A stretch of 64,000 nt of DNA from Terrabacter terrigena (GCF_042676085.1 NZ_JBHTKH010000010.1:62001-126000); one strand, 5' to 3'. Shown: positions 49,959-58,902, numbered from the stretch's first letter. The notes: a model not told the origin generated them from the sequence alone. Program-made: numbers and translations.

Positions 49959-50369
49959 TCAGTCCCAGGCGTCCCGCGTCGGGCGGCAGAGGCAGAAGGG
50001 GTGACCCGCCGGGTCGGCGTAGACGCGGAAGCCGCGGTCGGGCTTGGGGTGCGGAGCCTCCACCGGGTCGAGCGCCACCCCACCGAGCTCGAGCACGCGC
50101 TCGTGGGCGGCCGCGATGTCGACAACGACGAAGTCGAGGTGCGCCTGCTGGTGGCCGCGCGGCCAGTCCGGTGACTGGTGGTTCGGGGCGAGCTGGGTGG
50201 CGATGCGTGGACCGTCCCAGACGACGTTGAACCAGTCGCCGTCGGGGTCGGCCTCGACCCGCCCGCCGAGCAGGTCTGCGTAGAACTGGGCCACCCCGGC
50301 GGCGTCGGCGCAGTCGAGCGCGACGCAGTCCCAGCCGATCTTCGAAGTGGTGCTGTCAGTCGTGGTCAT
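49959..50369 (-). CDS. VOC family protein
   Basis: 136 aa. It has the glyoxalase-like_6 pattern: WDCVALDCADAAGVAQFYADLLGG, GPRIATQLAP, then QQAHLDFVVVDIAAAHERVLELGG and the final strand RVYADPAGHPFCLC. Metal-ligand positions His (HLDF) and Glu are partly present. ATG 50369 is chosen; GTG 50378 is possible. The protein may act as a lyase or antibiotic-binding protein, but the ligand is unknown. It is convergent with nat, with 65 bp between them. Confidence 0.85.
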   Translation of the reverse strand: MTTTDSTTSKIGWDCVALDCADAAGVAQFYADLLGGRVEADPDGDWFNVVWDGPRIATQLAPNHQSPDWPRGHQQAHLDFVVVDIAAAHERVLELGGVALDPVEAPHPKPDRGFRVYADPAGHPFCLCRPTRDAWD

Positions 50370-50536
50370 GCACCCCACTGAACCATCGCGGGACGACTAC
50401 GCCCTGACACCTGTTGCGGGACAGACCCGCCGCCTCCGGGCGCCAAGCGAGCTCACCGCCGCGGCTCCGCGGCCATCGCGGCCTGGCGGCAGCGAGACCG
50501 GGCAGGTCGCGCAGGCCCGTCACCCGGGGCAGGGGC

Positions 50537-51961
50537 TCAGCGCGACGCCGTCGGCCAGACCACCGTGGTGGACGTGACGGGCCGCACCGTCGAGCCCGCT
50601 TCGGCCCCCTCGACGACGACCGTGTGCGTGCCCGCCGGCAGGTCGGCGAACCTCGCCACCCTGTGGCCCCCGCGCACCGTCGGCTCGGCCCTCGCCAGCA
50701 CCTTGCCCTTCGCACTGCGCACCGTGACGGCCATGGCCTTGCGCGGCGGCTCGTCGCCACCGAGCTCCGACTCGAGGTCGAAGCCGACCTCGAGGGCGTG
50801 ACCGGGCGTGACGAGGTCGGGCACCGTCGCCCGCACGCGGGTGTCCTTGAGCTCGTCACGCCTCCGCACCGGCTTCGCGGTGAGGATCTCCTGGATCTGG
50901 TCGAGGACGACCCGGTTACACTGGAGGTTGGTGTGCTGCTCGGGCACCCGCACCGCAAGGTTGGTGTCGAGCGCCTCCCCCAGGCCGACGGCTCCGGTGA
51001 GCGACACGGTGCCGTCACCGTAGTCGTTGTCGGCGCCGAAGGTCTGCGACGTGTACGCCCGACCGTCGCGCAGGGTCACCGTCGTCTGGCTGGGCTGCCG
51101 CACCCCGACGACCAGGTGCGTCATCGTGCGGCTCGCCGGCCGGGCGCCCTCGGCCGCCTGCAGGTCGGTGTGGAAGACCATCGCGTCGGCGACCATCGCC
51201 GTGCTGACGTTCGGCACCGAGACCTCGGTCGTCTTCGCCCACCCGTCCCCCGCGGCGATGCACGCGTACTCCGGCAGCAGCTGGAACAGCGACGGCATGC
51301 TCCGTGAGAACGCCGTGAGGTCGACCGAGAGGGGCCCGATGCCCTTCTTCACGCCGTTGACGAGCTGCTCGAGGGCGTCCGTGGCGCCGCGCCACGGGGT
51401 GCCCAGGGTGATGAGCTTGCGGGTCACCTCGGCGCCGCCGCACTTCTCCACGTACCAGCGGGCGACCAGGCCACCCATGGAGTGGCAGATGAAGACGACC
51501 TTCGCGTCGGCGTACGCCCCGCCCTGCGCGCGCAGCCGCTCGAGGGCGGGCTCGACGACCGACCCCAGCCGCTGCCCGTTGTAGCGGTTGGACAGGCGCC
51601 AGTCGTACGCGTACGGGATGAGCGAGGGCGCCGTGCCTGCACCGTCTCGTGAGTACCCCTGCGCCTCAAGGGCTTTCACGAGCACGTCGTAGCCCCGGAT
51701 CGGCGTCCAGATTCCCGGCAGAACGTGCACGTCGGGCATGAGCCCGACCGGTTCGACGCCGTCACCCGGATGGTCGTCACCGATGCCCTCGGGCAGCGCC
51801 TTCGTGAGGATGGAGGTGCCGCCGGTCAGCAGCTTCCACACCGCTCCGGCGCTCGGCGCCCAGATGAGGTTCGCGCTCGCGGGCGAGCCGTCGTCGCCCC
51901 GGACACCGAGGGTGCTGCCCGTGATTCCCGGCAGCACCACCACGAGGTCGTTGCTCGTCAT
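50537..51961 (-). CDS. LCAT-like lipase/acyltransferase
   Basis: 474 aa. N-terminal LVVVLPGITGSTL contains the oxyanion site of the lecithin:cholesterol-acyltransferase-like group; PYAYDWRLSN near 116-125 and the nucleophile Ser 161 in FICHSMGGLVARWY follow, with Cys in place of the usual first Gly of the elbow. GADNDYGDGTVSLTG near 325 holds the Asp, and PEQHTNLQ near 350 the His. The last 100 residues form an Ig-like beta domain (ALEVGFDLESELGG). No signal peptide is seen. Likely a phospholipid or sterol-ester hydrolase. It is divergent from the hemerythrin gene. Confidence 0.85.
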   Translation of the reverse strand: MTSNDLVVVLPGITGSTLGVRGDDGSPASANLIWAPSAGAVWKLLTGGTSILTKALPEGIGDDHPGDGVEPVGLMPDVHVLPGIWTPIRGYDVLVKALEAQGYSRDGAGTAPSLIPYAYDWRLSNRYNGQRLGSVVEPALERLRAQGGAYADAKVVFICHSMGGLVARWYVEKCGGAEVTRKLITLGTPWRGATDALEQLVNGVKKGIGPLSVDLTAFSRSMPSLFQLLPEYACIAAGDGWAKTTEVSVPNVSTAMVADAMVFHTDLQAAEGARPASRTMTHLVVGVRQPSQTTVTLRDGRAYTSQTFGADNDYGDGTVSLTGAVGLGEALDTNLAVRVPEQHTNLQCNRVVLDQIQEILTAKPVRRRDELKDTRVRATVPDLVTPGHALEVGFDLESELGGDEPPRKAMAVTVRSAKGKVLARAEPTVRGGHRVARFADLPAGTHTVVVEGAEAGSTVRPVTSTTVVWPTASR

Positions 51962-52140
51962 GCGACCCACCACCCGTCCGTTCCGGCGACTCTGTCGGTG
52001 AACTCCCCCGACCATCGGTGGCACCGACCGGTCGCGGTGATACGCGAAACGGACACTCCGGTCGCGCCCAGCGGGTACGGAGTGAGCGCACCTGCACCAG
52101 AATGGATCCGGCACGCCCCCCGGACGACAGAGAGGCACCC

Positions 52141-52773
52141 GTGGACATCACCGACGTCATCCTGCGCCAGCACGACGACCAGCGACGCCTGTTCGCCATG
52201 CTCGAGGAGTGGCCGCGCGACGACCACGCGGGCCTCGCCGCGGTCTGGAAGCGGCTGGAGATCCTGCTCGAGGTGCATGCCGAGGCCGAGGAGAAGTACT
52301 TCTACCCCGAGCTGCTGCGGCTCGGCACGGGCGGCGCCGACGCCGAGTCGGTCGACGAGGAGGTCGAGGACGCCGTCAAGGACCACAACGAGATCCGCCA
52401 GGCAGTGCGCAGGGTCGGCCGTTGCCGCACCGGCTCCGACGCGTGGTGGAGGGCCGTCGTCGACGCGAACGTGCACAACAGCGACCACATGGGCGAGGAG
52501 GAGCGCCAGGACCTCGCCGACTTCCGGCAGCAGGCGACGCTCGAGCTTCGTCACGAGATCGCCGTGCAGTTCCTGCGCTACGAGGCGATCCGGTGGGCCG
52601 ACGGCATTACGCCGAAGGACAAGGACCCCGAGGGCTACGTCACGAGCCGCAAGACGTCGGAGGCATCCGCGACCGCCAGGAAGGCCGCCCGCGACGCGAA
52701 GAAGGCCACGACGACGGGTCGCGCTCGCGCTGCGCGCTCGAAGAAGTCGTCCGCCGAGGCCGCCGAGGGCTGA
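52141..52773 (+). CDS. hemerythrin domain-containing protein
   Basis: 210 aa. The four-helix hemerythrin ligands are visible: His 11 (RQHDDQ), His 46 and Glu 50 (EVHAEAEE), His 82 (DHNEIRQ) and His 112/116 with Glu 120 (VHNSDHMGEEE). These bind a di-iron centre that senses or carries O2 or NO. The C-terminal 50 residues are a Lys/Ala/Arg/Ser-rich tail, possibly DNA- or RNA-binding. GTG 52141 is chosen because GAGAGG is 6 nt upstream; the in-frame ATG 52102 has none. Confidence 0.88.
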   Translation: MDITDVILRQHDDQRRLFAMLEEWPRDDHAGLAAVWKRLEILLEVHAEAEEKYFYPELLRLGTGGADAESVDEEVEDAVKDHNEIRQAVRRVGRCRTGSDAWWRAVVDANVHNSDHMGEEERQDLADFRQQATLELRHEIAVQFLRYEAIRWADGITPKDKDPEGYVTSRKTSEASATARKAARDAKKATTTGRARAARSKKSSAEAAEG

Positions 52774-52847
52774 CCCCGGGCCGTATGCCGTCCGGCCGGG
52801 TCACGCGCGACCGCGACGTCCGCGCCGCCCGCTCGAGCGGCTCGAGG

Positions 52848-54071
52848 TCAGGCAGGCGGCCGCTTCCGTCGTCGCTCGATGCGGAGGGCGGCGAGCACGA
52901 CGACGCCGGCGACCAGGCCCCAGAATGCGGCACCGATGCCGCCGACGGTCAACCCCGATGCCGCCACGACGAGCGTGACGGCGCCGGCCTCGCGCGACCC
53001 GGCATCGGCGAGCGCCGCTGCGGCTGATGCTGCGAACGTGCCGAGCAGCGCCAGGCCGGCGATGGTCCCGATGAGTCCGTCGGGTGCGGATCGCGCTGCG
53101 GCCGTGACGAGTCCGGCCAGCGGACCGAACGCCATGTACGTGACACCGCATGCGACACCGGCGATCCAGCGACGGCTCCTGTCGGCGTGCGCCTCCGGCC
53201 CTGCGGCCAGGGCGGCCGAGATCGCAGCCAGGTTGATGGCGTGCGCCCCACCGACGGCGCCGACCGCCGTGGCGCCGCCCGTGTAGAGCAGCGGCGCCCG
53301 CATGCCGGGCCGGTAGCCGAACGACGCCAGCACCGCCATCCCCGGGATGTTCTGGCTCGTCATGGTGACGACGAAGAGCGGCAGCCCGATCGCGAGGAGC
53401 GCGGTGGCGTTGAACGCCGGCGCGACCGGCACGACCGCGGGAACCGCTGTCGCCAGGTCGAGCCGGCCGAAGACGCCCTGCACCGCCATGACGACGATCG
53501 CCGCGACGAGGGCTCCGATCACCGCCCACCGACGGGCGAACGCCACGAGCACCAGCCACGTCGCCATGACCGGCGCGATCGCGGCCGGCGAGGTGACGAC
53601 GGCCCGGAACGGCGCGACGCACAGCGTCAGCAGCACGCCGGCCAGCATCGCGCTCGCGAGCCCGGTCGGGATCGCCTCGACGAGGCGCTCGAGCGGGCGG
53701 ACCAGACCGCACAGGGCGATGAGCACGCCGCAGAGCAGGAAAGCGCCCACCGCAGTGGCGAACCCACCGGCCGGCACGGTTCCCGCCGCCAGCAGCGCCG
53801 CGCCGGGTGTCGACCAGGCCATCGTGACCGGCATCCGCAGCCGCCACGAGAAGAGCACGCAGCCGAGGCCCATCGTCACGCAGAGGACCAGCAGCCCGGA
53901 GGCTGCCTGCTCGGGGCTCGCCCCCACCGCCTGCAGGCCTGTCAGCACCACGGCGAACGAGCTCGTGAAGCCCACGAGTCCGCAGACGACGCCGGCGAGC
54001 ACCGCGTGCGCGGTCGAGGCGCCGGGTCCCGACGTGCCACCCTGCCCCGACACTCCACCTTGCTCCGACAT
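52848..54071 (-). CDS. benE: BenE family benzoate:H+ symporter-like transporter
   Basis: 407 aa with about 11-12 hydrophobic segments. BenE hallmarks: MAWSTPGAALLA near 87-98 and FVVTMTSQNIPGMAVLASFGYRP near 225-247, with the conserved SQNIPG loop. It would take up benzoate or a similar aromatic acid with protons. Three 18-bp repeats at the 5' end give three possible starts (ATG 54089, ATG 54071, GTG 54053); 54071 has AAGGCGG. No benzoate catabolic genes are nearby, so the true substrate is open. Confidence 0.88.
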   Translation of the reverse strand: MSEQGGVSGQGGTSGPGASTAHAVLAGVVCGLVGFTSSFAVVLTGLQAVGASPEQAASGLLVLCVTMGLGCVLFSWRLRMPVTMAWSTPGAALLAAGTVPAGGFATAVGAFLLCGVLIALCGLVRPLERLVEAIPTGLASAMLAGVLLTLCVAPFRAVVTSPAAIAPVMATWLVLVAFARRWAVIGALVAAIVVMAVQGVFGRLDLATAVPAVVPVAPAFNATALLAIGLPLFVVTMTSQNIPGMAVLASFGYRPGMRAPLLYTGGATAVGAVGGAHAINLAAISAALAAGPEAHADRSRRWIAGVACGVTYMAFGPLAGLVTAAARSAPDGLIGTIAGLALLGTFAASAAAALADAGSREAGAVTLVVAASGLTVGGIGAAFWGLVAGVVVLAALRIERRRKRPPA

Positions 54072-54089
54072 GCCGCCTTGCCCCGACAT
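54036..54089. repeat. 18-bp repeat with start codons, 3 units
   Basis: Three 18-bp units each hold a start-like codon (ATG, ATG, GTG) followed by TCGG(G/A)(G/C)A(A/G)GG(C/T)GG, so the end of one unit serves as ribosome-binding site for the next. Confidence 0.75.
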
Positions 54090-54132
54090 GCGGTCGGGGC
54101 CGGACGACCCGGCGCGCGACGTCACCGCCGGC

Positions 54133-54933
54133 TCAGTGGAGGTGGTCGCTCGACGCGAGGGCACGGCACACCTCGTCGAAGGCCGCGGGGCTGCCGGCGG
54201 CGACGAGCCCCGGAGGCGTGAGGTCGCGAGGCGAGTACGCCTGTCCGGCGGTGGTGCCCAGCATCCCGCCGGCCTCGGAGAGCAGCAGCGACCCTGGCAC
54301 GTGGTCCCACGGCGAGGCCTTCGCATAGATGATGTAGTCGGCCTCGCCCTCGACGAGCTTGGGGTAGTCGATGCCGCACGACACCCACGTCAGCGTCATC
54401 GGCTCGAGACCGTCGGGCGCCTTGCCGATCCACTTGCGGCGGGAGGTGCGTCCTCGCAGGTCGGCTCCGGCCCGCACGGGCACCGTGAGGCGCTGCGCCC
54501 CGTCGGCGTCGTGACGCCAGGTGCCGGCACCGCGCTCGGCGACGTACGCGAGCTCGTGCTGCGGCTGCCAGATCCAGGCCCGCACGGCCTCGCCGCCCAC
54601 GGTCTCGCTCACCATGACCGCGTGGTCCTTGGAGCCATGGACGAAGTTCTTCGTGCCGTCGACGGGGTCGACGGTGAAGGCGTGGTCGGCGGCGGCATAC
54701 CGGTGGAGCAGGTCCGGGTCCCCGGCGTACGTCTCCTCGCCGAGGATCGTCGCGTCCGGGTAGGCGGCCGTCAGCGCCGCGTTGATGAGCACCTCGGCCT
54801 CGCGGTCGGCATCGGTGACGAGGTCTCCGGGCCGCTTCTCGTGGACCTCGCCGGCGGCGAGCGCCCGGAACCGGGGGTTGATGACCTCGTCGGCCACGTC
54901 CTTCAGGAGGCTGAGCACCTCGTCCGTCTGCAC
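54133..54933 (-). CDS. inositol monophosphatase family protein
   Basis: 266 aa. Metal-binding motifs in order: GEETY (Glu 66), DPVDGTKNF (Asp 89, Asp 92) and WDHVPGSLL near 209. Substrates of the family include inositol phosphate, histidinol phosphate and other small phosphates. The start GTG has a TAGGTT -10 box 6 nt upstream that overlaps the preceding gene's stop, so it is probably leaderless. It could serve the inositol pathway suggested by the operon at 3-11 kb, but there is no physical link. Confidence 0.88.
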   Translation of the reverse strand: MQTDEVLSLLKDVADEVINPRFRALAAGEVHEKRPGDLVTDADREAEVLINAALTAAYPDATILGEETYAGDPDLLHRYAAADHAFTVDPVDGTKNFVHGSKDHAVMVSETVGGEAVRAWIWQPQHELAYVAERGAGTWRHDADGAQRLTVPVRAGADLRGRTSRRKWIGKAPDGLEPMTLTWVSCGIDYPKLVEGEADYIIYAKASPWDHVPGSLLLSEAGGMLGTTAGQAYSPRDLTPPGLVAAGSPAAFDEVCRALASSDHLH

Positions 54934-54939
54934 GTCCCC

Positions 54940-54945
54940 AACCTA
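54940..54945 (-). promoter_or_regulatory. leaderless -10 box TAGGTT
   Basis: TAGGTT overlaps the stop codon of the upstream gene and ends 6 nt before the GTG start. Confidence 0.45.
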
Positions 54946-56574
54946 GCGACCGGTGGCCGGCTCGCCGACGAGCGCCCCATCGGCGGCGAGCGGGCGCAGG
55001 TGCTCCGGCACGGCGAGCCACCAGCCGAGCACCCCGCGGGCGATCTCGGGCATCGTCAGCGGGTCGTCGCCCGGAACGGGGAGAGCGTCCTGCAGGGCGG
55101 TGATGAGGTCGTTGCGGCCGCGCATGCCGAGCACGTAGACGAGCCCGCGCAGCAGCTCGGGGTCCTCCGCGGTGACCGCGGCGCTGCCCGTCGCCATCAC
55201 CTCCGCGGCGCGGCGGGCGAAGGACGTCTCGCGCTCGTCACGTCGACGGTTGGCCGGCTCGACGGTGTTGCCCACGACGTAGGCCGCCTGCATCGCGAGC
55301 GAGTAGGGCGTCGTCGGCGACAGCGCGACCCGCTCGAACATGTCGAGGTCCTCGGGCTGGCCCACCCACGTCAGCACGCTCACCGACTCGTGCGCGGCCA
55401 CGAGGTCCGACCGGTCCACCGCCGCGCTGAACGCCGCGGCGTGCACGCGCCCGATGATCCGGCTCTGCGGCGACAGCATGAGGATGCCGAGCGCGTTGTC
55501 CCGCTCCTCCTCGTTCGTCTGGCCGAGCGCGGTCTGCAGCAGGCGGGCCAGCACCGGCTCGCCGGCCGCCGCGCGGCCCTCTCCCGCCTCGAGCACCGCC
55601 CTGATGCGCTTCTGCGCCTCGCCGACCGCCTGCGCCGACATGGCCCGGCCGTCGCGGATGATCGACGCCGCGGCCCGCCGGTCCTCGGCGGTCAGCACGT
55701 TGGCGAGGCGCTGGCTCGCGGGGCCGAGGGCGCGCACGAGGTTCGCGGCGCCGCGGTGCACGAGGTAGGAGTGGTCGGGGTCGCGCAGGAACTGCACGGC
55801 CAGCCGCACCGCCTCGCGGCGCACCTCCACGTCGAGCCGGGTGCCGCGGACCAGAGTCGTCAGTACGGTGAGGCAGCTTCGCAGCGCGCTCGAGCTCGTC
55901 GGGTCACGCAGCTGGTCGAGCATGACCGACAGCGCCTGCGGGTCCCTCGTGTACTGCAGCAGGCTCAGCGTGTCGTTGTAGAACTGCGCGTCGGGCCGGG
56001 CCACCACCTCGGCGGCGAGGCGGGCCACGACCCCGCCGCTGCGGGGGTGGCCCGCCAGGCGCGCGAGCGCCTCCGTGCGCTGCGCGTAGTCGAGGTAGAG
56101 GCAGAGGCCGACCTCCTGCAGGAGACGGCGGAAGAGCGCTTCCCAGTCGGCCGAGCGGATCATCGCGTGCGGCATACGGCCGAGGTGGTCGGAGAGCCGG
56201 TCCCAGTCCAGGCCGGTCATGCGGTCGTCGCCCAACGCGCACTCGAGCAGCTCGAGAGTGCCGGCGACGTCGGGCTCGCCGCGGGGCGGGAGCGCTGCGG
56301 CCGACCGGATGGGGTCGTGCGACCGGGCGAAGAGGTCGATGGCAGCCACCAGCTGCCCCTCGGGCAGCTCGAGCACCGACTCGTAGCGGCGTACGAGGGC
56401 GCGGCTGACGTCGACGCCGCCGCCCTCCCAGCGACCGACCTGTGCGCGGTGCACCGGGGCGGCGCGCCCCGCCCCCTGCGCGAAGCCCGCCGCACTGCGC
56501 AGCGCGGGGTCGGGCGCGTGCAGCCGCGCGTTGCGCAGCACCCACCTGATCTCGTCGGTCAGCACGAGCTCCAC
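54943..56574 (-). CDS. HTH (XRE-like) protein with helical-repeat body
   Basis: 543 aa. Residues about 8-75 look like an XRE-type HTH (IRWVLRNARLHAPDP, RAQVGRWEGGGVDVSRALVRRYESVLELPEGQL). The remainder is all helical with HEAT/ARM-like repeats (ALARLAGHPRSGGVVARLAAEVVA, QALSVMLDQLRDP, EVRREAVRLAVQFLRDPDHSYLVHRGAANLVRAL). The fusion is known in actinobacteria but has no defined role. GTG 56574 is the longest start; GTG 56565 has GGTGGAG just upstream and may be the real one. The upstream 580-bp divergent spacer holds an 18-bp repeat array. Confidence 0.75.
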   Translation of the reverse strand: MELVLTDEIRWVLRNARLHAPDPALRSAAGFAQGAGRAAPVHRAQVGRWEGGGVDVSRALVRRYESVLELPEGQLVAAIDLFARSHDPIRSAAALPPRGEPDVAGTLELLECALGDDRMTGLDWDRLSDHLGRMPHAMIRSADWEALFRRLLQEVGLCLYLDYAQRTEALARLAGHPRSGGVVARLAAEVVARPDAQFYNDTLSLLQYTRDPQALSVMLDQLRDPTSSSALRSCLTVLTTLVRGTRLDVEVRREAVRLAVQFLRDPDHSYLVHRGAANLVRALGPASQRLANVLTAEDRRAAASIIRDGRAMSAQAVGEAQKRIRAVLEAGEGRAAAGEPVLARLLQTALGQTNEEERDNALGILMLSPQSRIIGRVHAAAFSAAVDRSDLVAAHESVSVLTWVGQPEDLDMFERVALSPTTPYSLAMQAAYVVGNTVEPANRRRDERETSFARRAAEVMATGSAAVTAEDPELLRGLVYVLGMRGRNDLITALQDALPVPGDDPLTMPEIARGVLGWWLAVPEHLRPLAADGALVGEPATGR

Positions 56575-56730
56575 CTACCCGACGCGAAGGCACGCCGTTG
56601 CGGCGCGCACCGATGTACGCAACGCAGCACAACCGGGGCCCACACCCTTCGTAGGGTGGCCATCGAGCCGGATGCTCCGGGACGGGAGTCGCGATCTGGG
56701 GGGGACTCCCGTCCCACCGGCACCGACGGC

Positions 56731-56856
56731 GGTGCGCACGCCGACATCGGTGCGCCTGCCGACATCCGCGCGCCTGCCGACATCCGCGCGCCTGCCGACA
56801 TCCGCGCGCCTGCCGACATCCGCGCGCCTGCCGACATCCGTGCGCATGCCAACATC
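56731..56856. repeat. 18-bp tandem repeat, 7 copies
   Basis: Seven head-to-tail copies of CGCGCGCCTGCCGACATC; the middle ones are identical and the ends diverged. All six frames stay open because 18 is a multiple of three, which creates spurious ORFs. It lies 157 bp upstream of the HTH/helical-repeat gene. Confidence 0.92.
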
Positions 56857-57061
56857 GCCGTGGCCCAGGACCCGAGCCCACGTACCCCTGTATGCCGTCC
56901 CACAACGACCCCCTCGCGCGTTCCGGAGCCCCCGCTCCGGCCCTTGAACCCCCTGCTACGTTGCGCCGGCCCGGACATCCCGCAACGGGTGAGGGATATC
57001 TCGTTCCATTGGGTACGGTAAGCCTCGGTACGCAGCCTGTGGAGGGGAAGCGCGCCTTTTG

Positions 57062-57091
57062 GGCCGGGAGCCAGCACGCTGGCTCCCGGCC
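57062..57091 (+). terminator. 13-bp perfect hairpin in divergent spacer
   Basis: 57062-57074 pairs with 57079-57091 across a CACG loop. No annotated gene ends here on either strand, so it may end a short unannotated plus-strand RNA. Confidence 0.6.
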
Positions 57092-57157
57092 TCTCACGTC
57101 CCGCCCGTGGCCGGACGTGCTCGACGACCGACCGAGAGCACGCCGAGGACAATGCCG

Positions 57158-58366
57158 ATGACGAGTGCGTATGCCGGCTGGCAGGCTGACGCCGTGACCG
57201 CCGAGCCCCAGCCCACCTCGCCCGCCGACGACCAGCCCTTGCCGGTGCCCGTCCTCACCGACGGTGTGGTGACGCTGCGGCCCCACTCCCTCGACGACGC
57301 CGATGCCATCGTCGAGCAGAGCAGCGACCCCGAGAGCCTGCGCTGGACCACCGTCCCGCGGCCCTACTCCCGCGAGGACGCCGTCTCCTACGTCGAGCGC
57401 AACCTCGAGGACTGGGCCGCACCGGACGGCACGCGGCACTGGGCCGTCGAGTGGACCGACAGCCTCGGCCGGCCGCGTTTCGGCGGCAGCATCGACCTGC
57501 GCCAGGGGGCAGCCGCCTCGGTGGGCGAGCTCGGTTTCGGCCTGCACCCCGCTGCCCGCGGCCACGGCATCATGTCGCGCGCCGTGCGGCTCGTCGTCGA
57601 CCACGCGTTCTCGACCCCTGTCTGGGGCGTGCCCGTGAGCCGGCTGCACTGGCGGGCCGTCGTCGGCAACTGGGGCTCCCGACGGGTCGCCTGGGCCACC
57701 GGCTTCACGTTCCACGGCACCATCCCCGAGAGTCACCCCGACCCGATGGGCGGGCCGGCCGCGCTCGACACGTGGACCGCCAGCATCACGCCCGGCGACT
57801 CCCGCTCGCCCCGCGACCCGTGGCTGGCCGCGCCCTCGATCGAGGGCGAACGCATACGGCTGCGCCCGTGGCGCCTCGACGACGTCGACGCGATCGAGCC
57901 CCGCGACGACGACCCCACGCACTGGATGCCGGCCCGGTCGGTCCTGCGCCCCGACACGTTCCCCACGTGGGTGCATAACCGCCAGGAGCGGATGGCCGAG
58001 GGCACCGGCGTCGACTGGTGCGTCGCCGACCGCGAGTCCGACCGCGCGCTCGGCGGGGTCACGGTGTTCAGCCGCGGCGGCGCCATCACCGACACCGCCG
58101 AGCTGGGCTACCAGTTCTTCCCCAGCGCCCGGGGCCATGGCGCCGCGAAGGAGGCCGCGCGACTGGCCGCCGGGCACGCGCTCGCCCCGACGAGCGAGGG
58201 CGGCATGGGCGTGCGGCGCCTCGTCGCCGAGACCGCCGCCGACAACGAGGCGAGCAACGCCGTGCTGCGGTCGGTCGGGTTCGTCGAGTTCGGGCGCGAG
58301 CACGCGGTGGACCGGCTCGCCGACGGCAGCTGGGGCGACGGCCTGCACTGGGAGCTGCTCCCGTGA
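57158..58366 (+). CDS. GNAT acetyltransferase, two tandem domains
   Basis: 402 aa. Two RimJ/RimL-like GNAT domains: about 35-205 (DGVVTLRPHSLDDADAIVEQ, GFGLHPAARGHGIMSRA) and about 225-400 (GERIRLRPWRLDDVDAIEP, YQFFPSARGHGAAKEAARL, ETAADNEASNAVLRSVGF). The acetyl-CoA pyrophosphate loop R/Q-x-x-G-x-G/A is kept in both as ARGHG. It acetylates an amine, perhaps an N-terminus. ATG 57158 is used because GAGG lies 9 nt upstream; ATG 57152 and GTG 57194 are alternatives. The stop overlaps the next GTG. Confidence 0.88.
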   Translation: MTSAYAGWQADAVTAEPQPTSPADDQPLPVPVLTDGVVTLRPHSLDDADAIVEQSSDPESLRWTTVPRPYSREDAVSYVERNLEDWAAPDGTRHWAVEWTDSLGRPRFGGSIDLRQGAAASVGELGFGLHPAARGHGIMSRAVRLVVDHAFSTPVWGVPVSRLHWRAVVGNWGSRRVAWATGFTFHGTIPESHPDPMGGPAALDTWTASITPGDSRSPRDPWLAAPSIEGERIRLRPWRLDDVDAIEPRDDDPTHWMPARSVLRPDTFPTWVHNRQERMAEGTGVDWCVADRESDRALGGVTVFSRGGAITDTAELGYQFFPSARGHGAAKEAARLAAGHALAPTSEGGMGVRRLVAETAADNEASNAVLRSVGFVEFGREHAVDRLADGSWGDGLHWELLP

Positions 58367-58902
58367 GGCTCGCCCACGACCAGGAGCTCGACGCCCCGAT
58401 CGACGACGTGTGGGCCCACTTCATGGACCTCAAGCGCATCGGGCGGTGCTTCCCCGGGGCGAAGGTGACGAAGGTCGACGGCGACGACTTCGTGGGCGAG
58501 ATCCGCGCCAAGCTGGGTCCGCTGTCGATGTACTTCGACGGCACCGGCTCGATGACCGAGCGCGACGAGGCCTCCGGGCACGCCCGGCTCGCCGCCACCG
58601 GCCACGAGCGCCACGGCCTGGGTAGGGCCACGATCGACATCAGGCTCACCCTAGAGGCGCTGCCCGGTGACCGCACCCGCGCCCGCCTCGCGACCGACCT
58701 CGTCTTCCTGGGCTTCCCGATGGACTTCGGCACCGGCCTCGTGCAGCGCGCCTCCGACCCGCTCATCGAGCGGTTCCTCACCTGCATGGCGGTCACCGAC
58801 CGGGTGCCCGCCGACGAGGAGGACGACGGCGGCGCGCTCGACCTCGTCCGCTCGGCGGGTGACCTGCTGGGCTCGTTCCGCCGCGGCCGCAAGCGGCGAT
58901 GA
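58363..58902 (+). CDS. SRPBCC (CoxG-like) family protein
   Basis: 179 aa. START/SRPBCC fold of the carbon-monoxide-dehydrogenase subunit G type: ELDAPIDDVWAHFMDLKRIGRCFPGAKV at the N-terminus, GEIRAKLGPLSMYFDGTGSM and a long C-terminal helix (PLIERFLTCMAV), then an acidic tail. CoxG proteins act in membrane recruitment of CO dehydrogenase, but no cox genes are here, so a general lipid or ligand-binding role is more likely. GTG 58363 overlaps the GNAT stop and its own stop overlaps the next ATG. Confidence 0.85.
   Translation: MRLAHDQELDAPIDDVWAHFMDLKRIGRCFPGAKVTKVDGDDFVGEIRAKLGPLSMYFDGTGSMTERDEASGHARLAATGHERHGLGRATIDIRLTLEALPGDRTRARLATDLVFLGFPMDFGTGLVQRASDPLIERFLTCMAVTDRVPADEEDDGGALDLVRSAGDLLGSFRRGRKRR

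Larger units (their letters stand above)
56575..57157. other. 583-bp divergent spacer with repeat array and terminator
   Basis: No gene is supported here. From left to right: ordinary DNA, a seven-unit 18-bp array (56731-56856), a locally AT-richer stretch near 56990-57030 and a strong hairpin (57062-57091). A terminator inside a divergent spacer suggests an independent short plus-strand transcript, possibly a small RNA from about 57000 to 57091. Confidence 0.4.

Noticed and set aside
52848..54071. Benzoate catabolism locus around the BenE-like transporter
   Set aside because: None of the neighbouring genes encode ring-hydroxylating or ring-cleaving enzymes; the dienelactone hydrolase is 9 kb away.
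56731..56856. CRISPR array
   Set aside because: The 18-bp units are directly adjacent with no unique spacers, and there are no cas genes.
53347..57021. A 1224-codon plus-strand open frame
   Set aside because: Antisense to the BenE, inositol monophosphatase and HTH/helical-repeat genes, which all have clear family motifs; its tail is only the 18-bp repeat read through.
58363..58902. CO dehydrogenase accessory function for the SRPBCC protein
   Set aside because: No cox structural genes or molybdenum cofactor genes are nearby, so only the fold is called.
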